Source of the DNA: Breznakibacter xylanolyticus | Lineage (GTDB): Bacteria > Bacteroidota > Bacteroidia > Bacteroidales > Marinilabiliaceae | Length of the DNA stretch: 64,000 nucleotides | Direction of reading: 5' to 3' | Assembly (NCBI RefSeq): GCF_003254275.1 | Contig: NZ_QKZK01000003.1 | Location: forward strand, 118,580-182,579 | In this document: positions 24,895-33,505 of the stretch, in pieces | How positions within the stretch are numbered: the stretch's first letter is position 1 | How the letters are laid out: each line of letters starts with the position of its first letter | Made by a program: the position numbers and the translations under genes | The notes under the pieces: model-generated | Told to the model about the DNA's origin: nothing | The model's database searches: none | Seen by the model: the letters and a program-made list of their open reading frames with translations, nothing else

Positions 24895-26136
24895 ATGAAC
24901 ATTCAAGATCTATTAAGCAATACAGCATTAATATCAAAGAAAAGCAATCAATTATTGGATGCAACAGGAGGAAGATTCAATATTTTCCAAATAATCGGTT
25001 TAACAACAGACGAAACAAGGTTACACTCTTCTTTTCTCTGCGAATTATTAAACGTAAATGGTTCGCACGGTCTGAAAGATAAGCCTCTTAAAGCCTTTAT
25101 TAAAATATGTTTAGATAAGGAATTTGAGTTTAATGTACAAAATGCTATCAGTAAAGTTGAATATCATATTGGAGAGAAAACAGAAACGAGTGGAGGTAGA
25201 ATAGACATTCACATCATTGATAATGAAAACAAAGCAATAATCATTGAAAATAAAATATATGCAAACGACCAAGAGTGTCAAATGCTTAGATACTTCAATT
25301 ATTCAAAGAAATATTCTGAATCTAGACTAATATATTTGAGTTTAGATGGGAAATTACCATCAGATTTCAGTTTAGGTGGAATTCCTTTTGATTATATACC
25401 CTTGTCTTATAAATTCGACATTATTAATTGGCTAATTGCATGCAAGCAACTTGCCGTTGATTTTCCATTAGTAAGGGAAGGTATTAGTCACTATATAAAC
25501 CTTATTAAACAATTGACAAACACCAGTTTTATGGAAGAAATAAATGATGAGATTGTTGGATTGGTAATGCAATCCCCAGAAAATATGCAAAATGCATTTG
25601 AGTTAGAAAAAGCATTGTTAAACGTGAAAATTAAAACTCAAATGGAATTCTGGAATCAATTAAAAAAATCCCTGGAAAATAAAGGATTGAAAACAAAAGG
25701 AGATGAGGATTCTAAAACAGTTGATTATAGTAAAGTGAGAGGCTTTTATGAGAAGCAAAGAAATAAGGACATTCAATATGGATTGTGGATTGAGGTTTTC
25801 AACAAAAATGGAGTAACTATTCATTGGGGATGTGAAGTTCATAACAATATCTATTTTGGTTTTACATTAGAGAAAGAAGGTAAAGGAGGTATTTCAAATA
25901 GTGATTTTGCAAAACCGTATAGGCAGATTGTTAAAGAATGTAATGAGCTATACTTTGAAGATTCTGAATTTTGGCTTGGGTGGGTATATCCCCAAACAAT
26001 GTTGAATTTCAGAGATTTTAATACAAGAGAGGTATTTGGATTATCAGATAAAACGATTTTAGAAAGTGTAACAAATCAAATAGCTGATAAAGCATTTTCT
26101 GAGATTTCTTTTATTACAAAGAAACTTGAAAATTAA
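24895..26136 (+). CDS. Cassette 7: PD-(D/E)XK nuclease-superfamily protein
   Basis: This 413-residue protein has a PDDEXK_4-type nuclease core. The catalytic pattern is GRIDIHIIDNENKAIIIENK, with the Asp in RIDI and the E-x-K in ENK, and a following Q-x3-RY motif (DQECQMLRYFNY). The N-terminal region (TTDETRLHSSFLCELLN) is typical of this family, and the C-terminal half (residues ~220-413) is unassigned. Such proteins are common in prophages and defence islands and presumably cut nucleic acid; no partner gene is in this cassette. I start at ATG 24895. The cassette starts at 24867 and ends at a truncated attC-like site. Confidence 0.8.
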   Translation: MNIQDLLSNTALISKKSNQLLDATGGRFNIFQIIGLTTDETRLHSSFLCELLNVNGSHGLKDKPLKAFIKICLDKEFEFNVQNAISKVEYHIGEKTETSGGRIDIHIIDNENKAIIIENKIYANDQECQMLRYFNYSKKYSESRLIYLSLDGKLPSDFSLGGIPFDYIPLSYKFDIINWLIACKQLAVDFPLVREGISHYINLIKQLTNTSFMEEINDEIVGLVMQSPENMQNAFELEKALLNVKIKTQMEFWNQLKKSLENKGLKTKGDEDSKTVDYSKVRGFYEKQRNKDIQYGLWIEVFNKNGVTIHWGCEVHNNIYFGFTLEKEGKGGISNSDFAKPYRQIVKECNELYFEDSEFWLGWVYPQTMLNFRDFNTREVFGLSDKTILESVTNQIADKAFSEISFITKKLEN

Positions 26137-26155
26137 ATTGAATAGAAAAAAGAAC

Positions 26156-26207
26156 GGGGCACAATATATAGGGATTTAAGCGGCATGTAATGCCTAGCGC
26201 GAATCCC
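26156..26207. repeat. Truncated attC-like site of cassette 7
   Basis: GGGGCACAAT (26156-26165) pairs with the cassette start GTTGTGCCCC (24867-24876) apart from one wobble. The same hairpin as at 21667-21709 follows, again ending exactly at GAATCCC, where IS91-like sequence takes over. Confidence 0.7.
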
Positions 26208-26884
26208 AGGTTGAACTATATCCCGGATGTTCGGCTATGGATTTCTCAGCCGTTGTACTCTTTTTAATCGATTGTCAAGAGGAGTTAGAGTGTTTGGATG
26301 AAATGTGGAATCGGGGTATAGTGATCAATGTTTGTGATATTTTGAATTGGGTTATAGTATTATGATAAAAATACGTCATGTATTGCTTCCATTAGGTCAA
26401 TACGATGGCTGTCCCTTTAAAAGAGATGAAAACTCGGTTGATTAAATGGTTATACGAAACGCTTTTTCGTCAAAAAACCGATACCGGTGGGTGAACGCAC
26501 CCTCGGGATAATTGCAATTGAGATCAACGCTTCTTTTTTGCAGGCAGGGCATTGCAAGTTGTTGTATCCGGTAAGTCGGGCAACGCGTTGCTGTTTGGTT
26601 TCCGGGGCGGCGATCACCATCGGCGCGTCTTTAAACCTCAATGCCGTGTAGCGGGCACTATAAATCCCGTAGCGCCTAATTTTCACAAATCCATGCGGGA
26701 GAATGTGAAGGCAGAAACGACGCAAAAACTCCACGCCCCCCGCTGGCGCGAGTTTGTAACTCGTGCCCTTTATTCGCTCACGGTTTGTGGTTCCTGCACT
26801 TCTGTGTTGTTATTTCCCTGTGTGATGGCACCACTACCCCGGGCAACCGCTGGGAGACGCATTCGCTGCTTCGGTACAATGGCT
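26208..26884. mobile_element. IS91-like element remnant
   Basis: Begins right after the truncated attC-like site with AGGTTGAACTATATCCC, contains a transposase fragment on the minus strand (26450-26734), an REP-like palindrome (26736-26772) and the 72-base stretch also found before 231-bp repeat copy 1. The transposase is far too short for a complete IS91 element, so most of it is deleted. Confidence 0.6.
26450..26734 (-). pseudogene. IS91-family (Y2) transposase, C-terminal fragment
   Basis: About 94 residues remain of a transposase that should be about 350-400 long. The diagnostic piece is EFLRRFCLHILPHGFVKIRR and then YGIYSARYTA, the C-terminal signature of IS91 rolling-circle transposases, followed by a zinc-finger pair CPACKKEA. 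The frame is interrupted upstream by a palindromic repeat at 26736. The two catalytic tyrosines are absent. It is non-functional. It lies between an attC-like remnant and 231-bp repeat copy 4, hinting that IS91-type activity reshaped the array. Confidence 0.75.
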
Positions 26885-27115
26885 CCCCCCGCTGGCGCGC
26901 ATTTGTAATGCGTGCCTCCTTTTTCATCTTGTAGCTTCTTGATGTGTTTTGGTTTTCCTCAAATGCCTTTTTATCTTTTTATTTCATTTCTTCTGCTGCA
27001 AAACACATTATTTTAACATTCCAGTTTATTTTGCTTGCCCCTTTTTTTGTTAATTTTATTGCTTCTTCCACTTTAACTTTAAAGTGGATGTATCACCAAT
27101 GGTGATATTAATTAG
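26885..27115. repeat. 231-bp boundary repeat, copy 4
   Basis: It starts in the C run at 26885 and ends at G27115, where the HNH/TIR/SLATT cassette begins with TTGGCGGC. Upstream it is joined to the IS91-like remnant. Confidence 0.92.
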
Positions 27116-27190
27116 TTGGCGGCAAGTTAAAAAAACAGACAACTAAATAAGAGGAAACTGAATTATTATAAAACACTAAATCATTAAAAC

Positions 27191-27556
27191 ATGGCGAATT
27201 TTTCTGACCAAAAAATCCAACAAGTTTGGGAGAAAGCACAAACTGTTGACTCATTCAATAAAGATTTATATAGGAAAGACTGTTGCGGTGCTTGGATGCA
27301 AAGAGACAAATATGGAGTAGAAGAACTTTATGGTTGGGAAATCGACCATGTTTATCCAGTCTCAAAAGGCGGTACAGATGACTTGGTAAATTTACGCCCA
27401 ATGCAATGGGAGAATAATAGAAGCAAAGCTGATAGCTACCCTGATTATACTGCATCAAAGACTTCGGATGGTAATAAGAATATTAATAAGGAAGAGAATA
27501 AAACAATCAATGATGCCTTAAAATCTGAATTAAAAGAAAGATATAAAATCAAATAA
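27191..27556 (+). CDS. Cassette 8: HNH endonuclease
   Basis: This 121-residue protein has an HNH nuclease core: GWEIDHVYPVSKGGTDDLVN, then LRPMQWENNRSK. The DH pair, the central Asn and the final NxxK/H-type position are visible, though the last position reads Asn-Asn-Arg-Ser-Lys. It is short and without an obvious DNA-recognition domain. It is the first gene of a three-gene cassette whose other members are a TIR-like and a SLATT protein. It may be part of the same defence unit or simply a neighbour. Confidence 0.8.
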   Translation: MANFSDQKIQQVWEKAQTVDSFNKDLYRKDCCGAWMQRDKYGVEELYGWEIDHVYPVSKGGTDDLVNLRPMQWENNRSKADSYPDYTASKTSDGNKNINKEENKTINDALKSELKERYKIK

Positions 27557-27580
27557 TTAATCATCTAAATCTTTAAAAAA

Positions 27581-27988
27581 ATGCCTGAATTAAAAACACG
27601 AAGATTATTTATAAGCCATGCATGGTCTTATAGTACTCATTACAACACGATTGTTAAGTGGTTTAATGAAGAACCTAATTTCAGTTGGATAAATTATAGT
27701 GTACCAAGTGATGATGGTTGTTCTGAGAAAACGAAATCTGGACTAAAGACTTGTTTAACAAACCAAATGAGACCTGCTCAAGGAATTATTATACTTGCAG
27801 GTATGTATGCTGCCCATAGTGATTGGATTGATTACGAAATTGATGAAGCAGTTCGAATGGGTAAAACAATTATTGGCGTTAGGCCGTGGGGGCAAGAAAG
27901 AATGCCTGTAAAAATCCAAGAAGCTGCACATACTATTGTTAGTTGGAATAGTGCAAGTATAATAAGTGCAGTAAGAGCATGGATATAA
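27581..27988 (+). CDS. Cassette 8: TIR-like (MTH538/ThsB-type, DUF1863) protein
   Basis: This 135-residue protein is a stand-alone TIR-like domain. Landmarks are RLFISHAWSYSTHYN at the first strand and IIILAGMYAAHSDWIDYEID with the catalytic-region Glu, then GKTIIGVRPWG. ThsB proteins of the Thoeris system sense phage and make a cyclic ADP-ribose-type signal that activates a partner effector. Here the downstream gene starts inside this one (27979), so the two are co-translated. I infer a TIR sensor/signal role; enzymatic activity is not proven by the sequence. Confidence 0.8.
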   Translation: MPELKTRRLFISHAWSYSTHYNTIVKWFNEEPNFSWINYSVPSDDGCSEKTKSGLKTCLTNQMRPAQGIIILAGMYAAHSDWIDYEIDEAVRMGKTIIGVRPWGQERMPVKIQEAAHTIVSWNSASIISAVRAWI

Positions 27989-28866
27989 AAGTCGACTCCA
28001 CTGATTTACCAGGGTTGTATCAATCTGCTGATTCCGCATCTCTTAGAGAGCAAAAGAAATATTTTAGAGCAATAGGAATTTATTCTATTCTTTTGGTTTT
28101 TGCTGCACTATTTGCCTTTTGGTCAGACGGAAGTGAAAATCCTACGACTAACATTATTTCAACTCTTTTCTTTCTAATTACCCTTTCAATCATGATTTGG
28201 TTGAGAGTATCTAAACCAGATGATATTTGGTACAATGGTCGTGCCGTTGCTGAATCTGTAAAAACACGTGCATGGCGTTGGATGTTGAGAGCAGAACCTT
28301 ACGAAGATTGCGAAGATGTAGAGATAATGCGAAAAAGATTTGTTGCTGATTTAAAGACTATTTTAAAACAGAATGAAAGCTTAATAGGTAAATTAGGTAT
28401 TAGTGCCAGCGTAGCCGAACCTATTACAGACAAAATGCTTCAGGTAAGAAAACTAACTCTACCTGAAAGATTTGAGTTATATAGGAAAGAACGAATATTA
28501 AACCAAGCATTGTGGTATACAAAAAAAGCGAAATTTAACAAGCGTAAATCAACTTTATGGTTTACAACAACTGTTGTACTACACGGTTTAGCGATTGTTC
28601 TATTATTGTATAACATTAAAGAGCCTAGTTTAAAATTGCCGATTGAAGTTATTGCGGTCGCAGCATCATCAGTATTGACATGGCTTCAATCGAAAAAGCA
28701 TAATGAATTATCTTCTTCATATTCATTGACAGCTCATGAGATAATGCTAATTAAATCAGAATCAAATAGAATTACGACAGAATCTGAATTATCTGAATAC
28801 ATATTGAATTGCGAAAATGCTTTTTCAAGAGAACATACACAATGGGTAGCAAGAAAAAATGAATAA
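27979..28866 (+). CDS. Cassette 8: SLATT-type membrane effector
   Basis: This 295-residue protein has two pairs of hydrophobic spans, at ~30-77 and ~195-240. The signature after the first pair, DDIWYNGRAVAESVKTRAW, is that of SLATT/DUF4231 domains. SLATT proteins are predicted pore-forming effectors of nucleotide-signal conflict systems. The second pair suggests a duplicated SLATT unit. The gene overlaps the TIR-like gene by ten bases, which implies translational coupling and a functional pair: TIR-like signal maker, membrane-disrupting effector. It ends 5 bases before the attC-like site. Confidence 0.75.
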   Translation: MDIKVDSTDLPGLYQSADSASLREQKKYFRAIGIYSILLVFAALFAFWSDGSENPTTNIISTLFFLITLSIMIWLRVSKPDDIWYNGRAVAESVKTRAWRWMLRAEPYEDCEDVEIMRKRFVADLKTILKQNESLIGKLGISASVAEPITDKMLQVRKLTLPERFELYRKERILNQALWYTKKAKFNKRKSTLWFTTTVVLHGLAIVLLLYNIKEPSLKLPIEVIAVAASSVLTWLQSKKHNELSSSYSLTAHEIMLIKSESNRITTESELSEYILNCENAFSREHTQWVARKNE

Positions 28867-28871
28867 CCAGC

Positions 28872-29002
28872 CGCCAACATCATGTATAAAACATTGGGGT
28901 TTAGGTGGTTACTTGAAGTGTACTGCCCCGCATCAGCTTTTGCAACGGCAGACAGGGACGAAGCCCGCAATCCCCAACGTTTCATACATGTATCCGTTAC
29001 CA
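28872..29002. repeat. attC-like recombination site of cassette 8
   Basis: GCCGCCAAC (28870-28878) is perfectly complementary to the cassette start GTTGGCGGC (27115-27123). Body arms CATGTATAAAACATTGGGG and CCCCAACGTTTCATACATG are inverted. The right core is GTTACCA at 28996. Confidence 0.88.
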
Positions 29003-29063
29003 ACAAGCGTAAAAAGAAAAAACCGCCACAACTTAATAAAAGTGAATCCTAATACCGAACAAC

Positions 29064-29762
29064 ATGATACAAACTAATTTTGCAGAAATTATTGACAAAG
29101 GAGAATGCTTATCTACACTTCACTTAAATGCAAGTATTTCTTGGCCTGACCAAAATTTAAAAAGATTAGCCAATAGAGAAGAATGGAGTAAATATGATTT
29201 TTATCCATCAAATGGATTAGTTGGTGAAATAATACACGTGATTAATTCAACCATCTATATCCTGAAAATAAACAACAAATACTTTGTTCCAATGAGCAAA
29301 GATGGAATTCGATTTATCTCTGAAAGCGTGTTTAAGTCAAAAAAAGATTTATCAAATAACAGTGGAATGGACAACCGTCAGAAAAAAATCAACTCTGACT
29401 ATGATAATTTCATGAAATCAATGAATCAAAAACCAATCTACAAAGAACATTTTAAAATTGATTTGGGAAAGAATTTTTCTAAAATGTTTAATACACCAAA
29501 TAAGTCAGTAACAGTGAATGACATTTTAAATGAAGCCGCCATGTATTCATGTGACATATGTTTGAATTTCAAAGAGAAATCAGGTGGAATTCTTTCCAAC
29601 GATTGGATTGAGCATTTAACACTTCAAACATGTGATGCAGTTCAGGACCTAATTAAAGAGATTACTCATGAACATAAACTGAAAGTGTTAAATGTAGTTA
29701 AGGAACTATTGAATAATGGAACTGCACAAATTAAGGTAAAGCAATATTACAATTATCAATAA
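29064..29762 (+). CDS. Cassette 9: unknown protein
   Basis: This 232-residue soluble protein is not recognised. It has a beta-rich N-terminal part (NGLVGEIIHVINSTIYILKI, which could be an SH3-like fold) and a helical C-terminal half (EIITHEHKLKV-type helices). No signal peptide. It is the first of three genes following the core at 28996. The cassette's own attC is not found, because a palindromic repeat at 30533 follows the third gene. Confidence 0.55.
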   Translation: MIQTNFAEIIDKGECLSTLHLNASISWPDQNLKRLANREEWSKYDFYPSNGLVGEIIHVINSTIYILKINNKYFVPMSKDGIRFISESVFKSKKDLSNNSGMDNRQKKINSDYDNFMKSMNQKPIYKEHFKIDLGKNFSKMFNTPNKSVTVNDILNEAAMYSCDICLNFKEKSGGILSNDWIEHLTLQTCDAVQDLIKEITHEHKLKVLNVVKELLNNGTAQIKVKQYYNYQ

Positions 29763-29772
29763 AAACTCAATT

Positions 29773-30168
29773 ATGAATGAACCCCAGATTTCGACATCTG
29801 TATTATTTACAGGTTTTCTTGGATTAACTGAAAGTCAAATTGATGGGAATAATCCTTTTGGTTCTGCATTAAAGAAAGTTGGCAAACAAGATTTAGAGGC
29901 TAATATGCAGATTATTCTTTATGCACTAAGCCAAGAACAATATTTTGAAGCTATCGTAGATAAAGACCAAAATGGAATTGTTGTTAGTCAAAAAACCTAT
30001 TGGACAGACATTGAGCAATTTTATGAAATGATGAAAAAAAAGTCTATCCCTTGGCTAAAGTGCGGTTATTCTGATGGCTTTTATATTGAATCCCCCCAAT
30101 TCGAGAAAATTCTTTTTGAATTGGTTTCATACCCAGGTCGTCCAACTTGCATATTGACAAGCATCTAA
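29773..30168 (+). CDS. Cassette 9: unknown protein
   Basis: This 131-residue protein is not recognised. It has mixed helical and beta segments (NMQIILYALSQEQYFEAIVD, SIPWLKCGYSDGFYIESPQF) and no span or signal peptide. It starts 10 bases after the preceding gene, so the two are probably co-transcribed. It has the low G+C content of the array. Confidence 0.55.
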   Translation: MNEPQISTSVLFTGFLGLTESQIDGNNPFGSALKKVGKQDLEANMQIILYALSQEQYFEAIVDKDQNGIVVSQKTYWTDIEQFYEMMKKKSIPWLKCGYSDGFYIESPQFEKILFELVSYPGRPTCILTSI

Positions 30169-30196
30169 ATAATATAACAACATTAATAACGAAGTT

Positions 30197-30511
30197 ATGG
30201 ACAATTTTATGAATGAAATTTCTGGAATGGCTACTGAAAGTATCATTATGTCTGACTTTCATAAAATAGTAGACACCAAAAAAGTCAATGGTATGCTTTC
30301 TAGAACAGCTATGATTGAATCAGTTGGTTTACTATGCCTACAAAGATGTATAGAAATACGTCAAAAACAGTCCGCCTTTTTTTCTGAAGAAAGAGTCGAT
30401 TACGAGATTAGTCTTGTTTGTAAAACAATTCAGAAACAGTTTCCATTTCCAAATGAAATCATAGGCGAGTGGATTTTACCCAAAGTAAAAGAAGGCTTGA
30501 AAAGATTCTAA
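30197..30511 (+). CDS. Cassette 9: unknown small protein
   Basis: This 104-residue protein is not recognised. It is helical and basic at its C-terminus (WILPKVKEGLKRF). It lies 28 bases after the previous gene and ends the cassette array. The following 300 bases hold only palindromic repeats. Confidence 0.5.
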   Translation: MDNFMNEISGMATESIIMSDFHKIVDTKKVNGMLSRTAMIESVGLLCLQRCIEIRQKQSAFFSEERVDYEISLVCKTIQKQFPFPNEIIGEWILPKVKEGLKRF

Positions 30512-30532
30512 TTCATTATTGGAAGAAAAAAA

Positions 30533-30642
30533 CCCCGCTGGCGCGAGTTTGTAACTCGTGCCCTTTATTCACTCACGATCTGTCGTCCCTGCACTTCTGT
30601 GTTATTTTTCCCCTGCTCGCGCACATTTGTAATGCGTGCTTC
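30533..30642. repeat. Two REP-like palindromes after the cassette array
   Basis: 30533-30562 has arms GCGCGAGTT / AACTCGTGC around TGT; 30610-30642 has GCGCACATT / AATGCGTGC. They are members of the family at the left end of the 231-bp repeats. No gene lies between 30512 and 30814. Confidence 0.8.
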
Positions 30643-30814
30643 TTTTTTGCGACATCTCATATCATTTGCCACCTGCTTTAGTTAGCGCTACAATAAACCC
30701 AAACATCAAACCCAGCAAAGTCAGAAATAATCTATCTTACAACAATTTCATCTAAAATATTGGTAGTTTCCCAGCTACTCATTCAATTTCAAAAACGTTT
30801 TGATTATTAAATAA

Positions 30815-33505
30815 ATGAACATCGCTCAAATAGAAGAAAATCTGCAAACCGTAATCAAGTCCTTCTCAAAAGAGTCTTTTATTTTCGACTTATTATTGGC
30901 TTATGGTTCCCCTAAAGCATCAATTAGCCGTTTGCAGAATGGTAATTTAAACCTCTCAAAAATTGATGGCGAAATTTCCTGGAAGAAAAAAGTGTTTTTC
31001 CGACCTGTTGAAAATGCCGATTTACACAACGAAATATCCGAACTCGCCAATCAATTAAAACACGAACAACGTTTTGCAATTGTAACCGATTTCAAAACAC
31101 TTTTGGCAATCGACACCAAAACTCAAGACAAACTTGATATTGAACTAAACGAGCTGCCCAAACATTTCGACTTCTTTTTACCATTGGCCGGAATGGAAAA
31201 AGCCCAACACGCCAACGAAAACCCTGCCGATGTAAAAGCCGCCGGCAAAATGGCCAAGCTTTTCGACGAGATTAAAAAAGACAATCCCGACAGTTCCCCC
31301 GAATTCATTCACGAAATGAATGTTTTCCTTTCTCGTCTGTTGTTTTGTTTCTTCGCCGAGGATACCAATATTTTCGCTGAAGGTCAATTTACAAATGCCA
31401 TTGATTCCCATACCCAGCCCGATGGCAGCGATTTACATACCTATTTAAACAAACTCTTCGAAGTTCTTAATACACCCGAAAACAATCGAAATAACTTACC
31501 GGCCTATTTGCAGGCTTTCCCATATGTCAATGGCGGTTTGTTTCGCCCTCCCTATCAAACACCCAACTTCTCTCGCCGTAGCCGACAGGCAATTATCGAC
31601 AGTGGCGAGCTCCAATGGAAAGAAATAAATCCCGATATCTTCGGGTCCATGTTTCAAGCCGTTGTTTCGGTTGACCAGCGTGGAAACCTCGGGCAACACT
31701 ACACCTCCGTTCCTAACATCATGAAGGTCATTGAACCTTTGTTTCTAAACGATCTGTACGAAGAATTTGAGAAAGCCCTACAGACGCAGAATGCGGCGTC
31801 TCGCCTAAAGCTTCTTAATGCACTGCTGCTTCGCATCAGCAAAATCAAAATCTTCGATCCGGCATGTGGTAGCGGAAATTTTCTCATTATTGCATACAAA
31901 GAGCTGCGACGCCTCGAAATGAAAATTCTTAAAGAGCTTGGCATCCTTGCCTTTTCAAACATTCATTTAAGCAACTTCTACGGTATCGAAATCGACGACT
32001 TTGCACACGAAATCGCAAAACTAGCCCTCTGGCTGGCCGAACACCAAATGAACGTCGAATTCTACAACCAGTTTGGTCGTACCAATCCCACCCTGCCTCT
32101 GCGTGATGCCGGAAATATTGCTCTGGGGAACGCATGCCGTCTCGATTGGGAACAGGTTTGCCCAAAACAGGAAGGCGATGAAATTTATATTCTGGGTAAT
32201 CCGCCATATTTAGGAAGCAGAAATCAGAATGAATTACAAAAAAATGACTCAAAATTAAATTTTTCTAAAGATTATAAAAGTTTAGATTACATAGCAAATT
32301 GGTTCTATAAAAGTTCAAATTATATAGATGGTATAGATGCTCAATACGCATTTGTAAGTACAAATTCTATTTGCCAAGGAGAACAAGTTGCTCTTTTATG
32401 GCCAAGATTATTAAAAGAAAAAAAAGAGATTTGTTTTGCTTTTCAATCTTTTAAATGGGAAAATAATGCAAAAAGTCAAGCTGCTGTTATGGTTGTTATT
32501 ATTGGAGTTAGAAACAAATCATCTAAACAAAAATATTTATTTGCGCAAAATAATATTATTACTACAAAAGTTATAAATCCCTATTTATCTACTGGTAGTT
32601 CCGTTTTCATAACAAGACATTCAAGTCCAATTTCAAATCTTCCTGCTTTAGTATATGGTAGTATGCCAAATGATGGAGGAAATTTGATTTTTACTACAGA
32701 AGAAAAAAATGAATTAATCAATTCGTACCCTGACGCGGAACAATTTGTTAAACGTTTTCTTGGTGCGCATGATTTTTTAAATGGAGGAGAACGTTGGTGT
32801 TTATATTTAGAAGAAAATGAAGTTTCTTTAGTTATGAATATTCCAACAATACAAAATAGGCTATTAAAAGTTAAAGAAATAAGAGCAAAAAGCACAGAAC
32901 AAAGTACTCGATTGTTAGCAGAAAAGCCATATAAATATTATTTCTCAGCTCACAGAAAGACGGATTCAATCATTATTCCACGTCATTCTTCTGAAAGAAG
33001 AGAATATATCCCTATCGGATTTTTAACGGATAAAACCTTAATTGCTGATTCTGCCTTAGCAATATATGATGCAACACCATATATTTTTTCGATAATCACA
33101 TCAAGATTACATATGACTTGGGTGAAAACTGTTGGTGGCAGACTTAAAACGGACTATAGATATTCAGGTTCACTTTGTTACAACACCTTCCCCTTTCCCT
33201 CAATCTCCGACAAACAAAAAGAAGAGCTCACCCAATGTACCATGCGCATATTAGAAGAACGCGAAAAACACAGCGAAAAAACCCTTGCCCAGCTCTACGA
33301 CCCCGATAAAATGCCCGAAGGCCTGCGCGAAGCCCACCGTCTCAACGATTTGGCTGTGGAGCGTTGCTACCGCAGCAAACCATTCGAAAGCGACGAAGAA
33401 CGCCTGGAATACCTGTTTAAACTCTACGAGCAGATGATTGAAGAGGAGAAGAACAAAGGGACGTTATTTGCTGAGGAAAGTAAAACTAAAAAGAAGAAGA
33501 AATGA
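30815..33505 (+). CDS. MmeI-like class I SAM-dependent DNA (adenine) methyltransferase
   Basis: This 896-residue DNA methyltransferase has the layout of the MmeI/DrmMI family. An N-terminal ~170 residues resemble MmeI_N but without a visible D…ExK nuclease motif. A helical spacer follows, then the N6-adenine methylase core with motif I DPACGSGNFLIIAYKEL near residue 350 and motif IV GNPPYLGSRNQNE near 465. A target-recognition region (~600-750) and an MmeI_C-like tail (DPDKMPEGLREAHRLNDLAV) complete it. It probably methylates host DNA for self-protection, with cutting done by other genes. Residues ~470-780 have lower G+C content than the ends, as if the recognition part had been swapped. Overlaps the next gene by 4 bases (ATGA). 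Confidence 0.85.
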   Translation: MNIAQIEENLQTVIKSFSKESFIFDLLLAYGSPKASISRLQNGNLNLSKIDGEISWKKKVFFRPVENADLHNEISELANQLKHEQRFAIVTDFKTLLAIDTKTQDKLDIELNELPKHFDFFLPLAGMEKAQHANENPADVKAAGKMAKLFDEIKKDNPDSSPEFIHEMNVFLSRLLFCFFAEDTNIFAEGQFTNAIDSHTQPDGSDLHTYLNKLFEVLNTPENNRNNLPAYLQAFPYVNGGLFRPPYQTPNFSRRSRQAIIDSGELQWKEINPDIFGSMFQAVVSVDQRGNLGQHYTSVPNIMKVIEPLFLNDLYEEFEKALQTQNAASRLKLLNALLLRISKIKIFDPACGSGNFLIIAYKELRRLEMKILKELGILAFSNIHLSNFYGIEIDDFAHEIAKLALWLAEHQMNVEFYNQFGRTNPTLPLRDAGNIALGNACRLDWEQVCPKQEGDEIYILGNPPYLGSRNQNELQKNDSKLNFSKDYKSLDYIANWFYKSSNYIDGIDAQYAFVSTNSICQGEQVALLWPRLLKEKKEICFAFQSFKWENNAKSQAAVMVVIIGVRNKSSKQKYLFAQNNIITTKVINPYLSTGSSVFITRHSSPISNLPALVYGSMPNDGGNLIFTTEEKNELINSYPDAEQFVKRFLGAHDFLNGGERWCLYLEENEVSLVMNIPTIQNRLLKVKEIRAKSTEQSTRLLAEKPYKYYFSAHRKTDSIIIPRHSSERREYIPIGFLTDKTLIADSALAIYDATPYIFSIITSRLHMTWVKTVGGRLKTDYRYSGSLCYNTFPFPSISDKQKEELTQCTMRILEEREKHSEKTLAQLYDPDKMPEGLREAHRLNDLAVERCYRSKPFESDEERLEYLFKLYEQMIEEEKNKGTLFAEESKTKKKKK

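Noticed and set aside
26552-26908. A 118-residue plus-strand frame over the IS91-like remnant
   Set aside because: It is antisense to the transposase fragment and runs through palindromic repeats.
18871-27115. 231-bp repeats as group IIC-attC introns
   Set aside because: No domain V-like hairpin with catalytic AGC-type bulge and no reverse transcriptase frame is present, and 231 bp is too short for an intron with its ORF.
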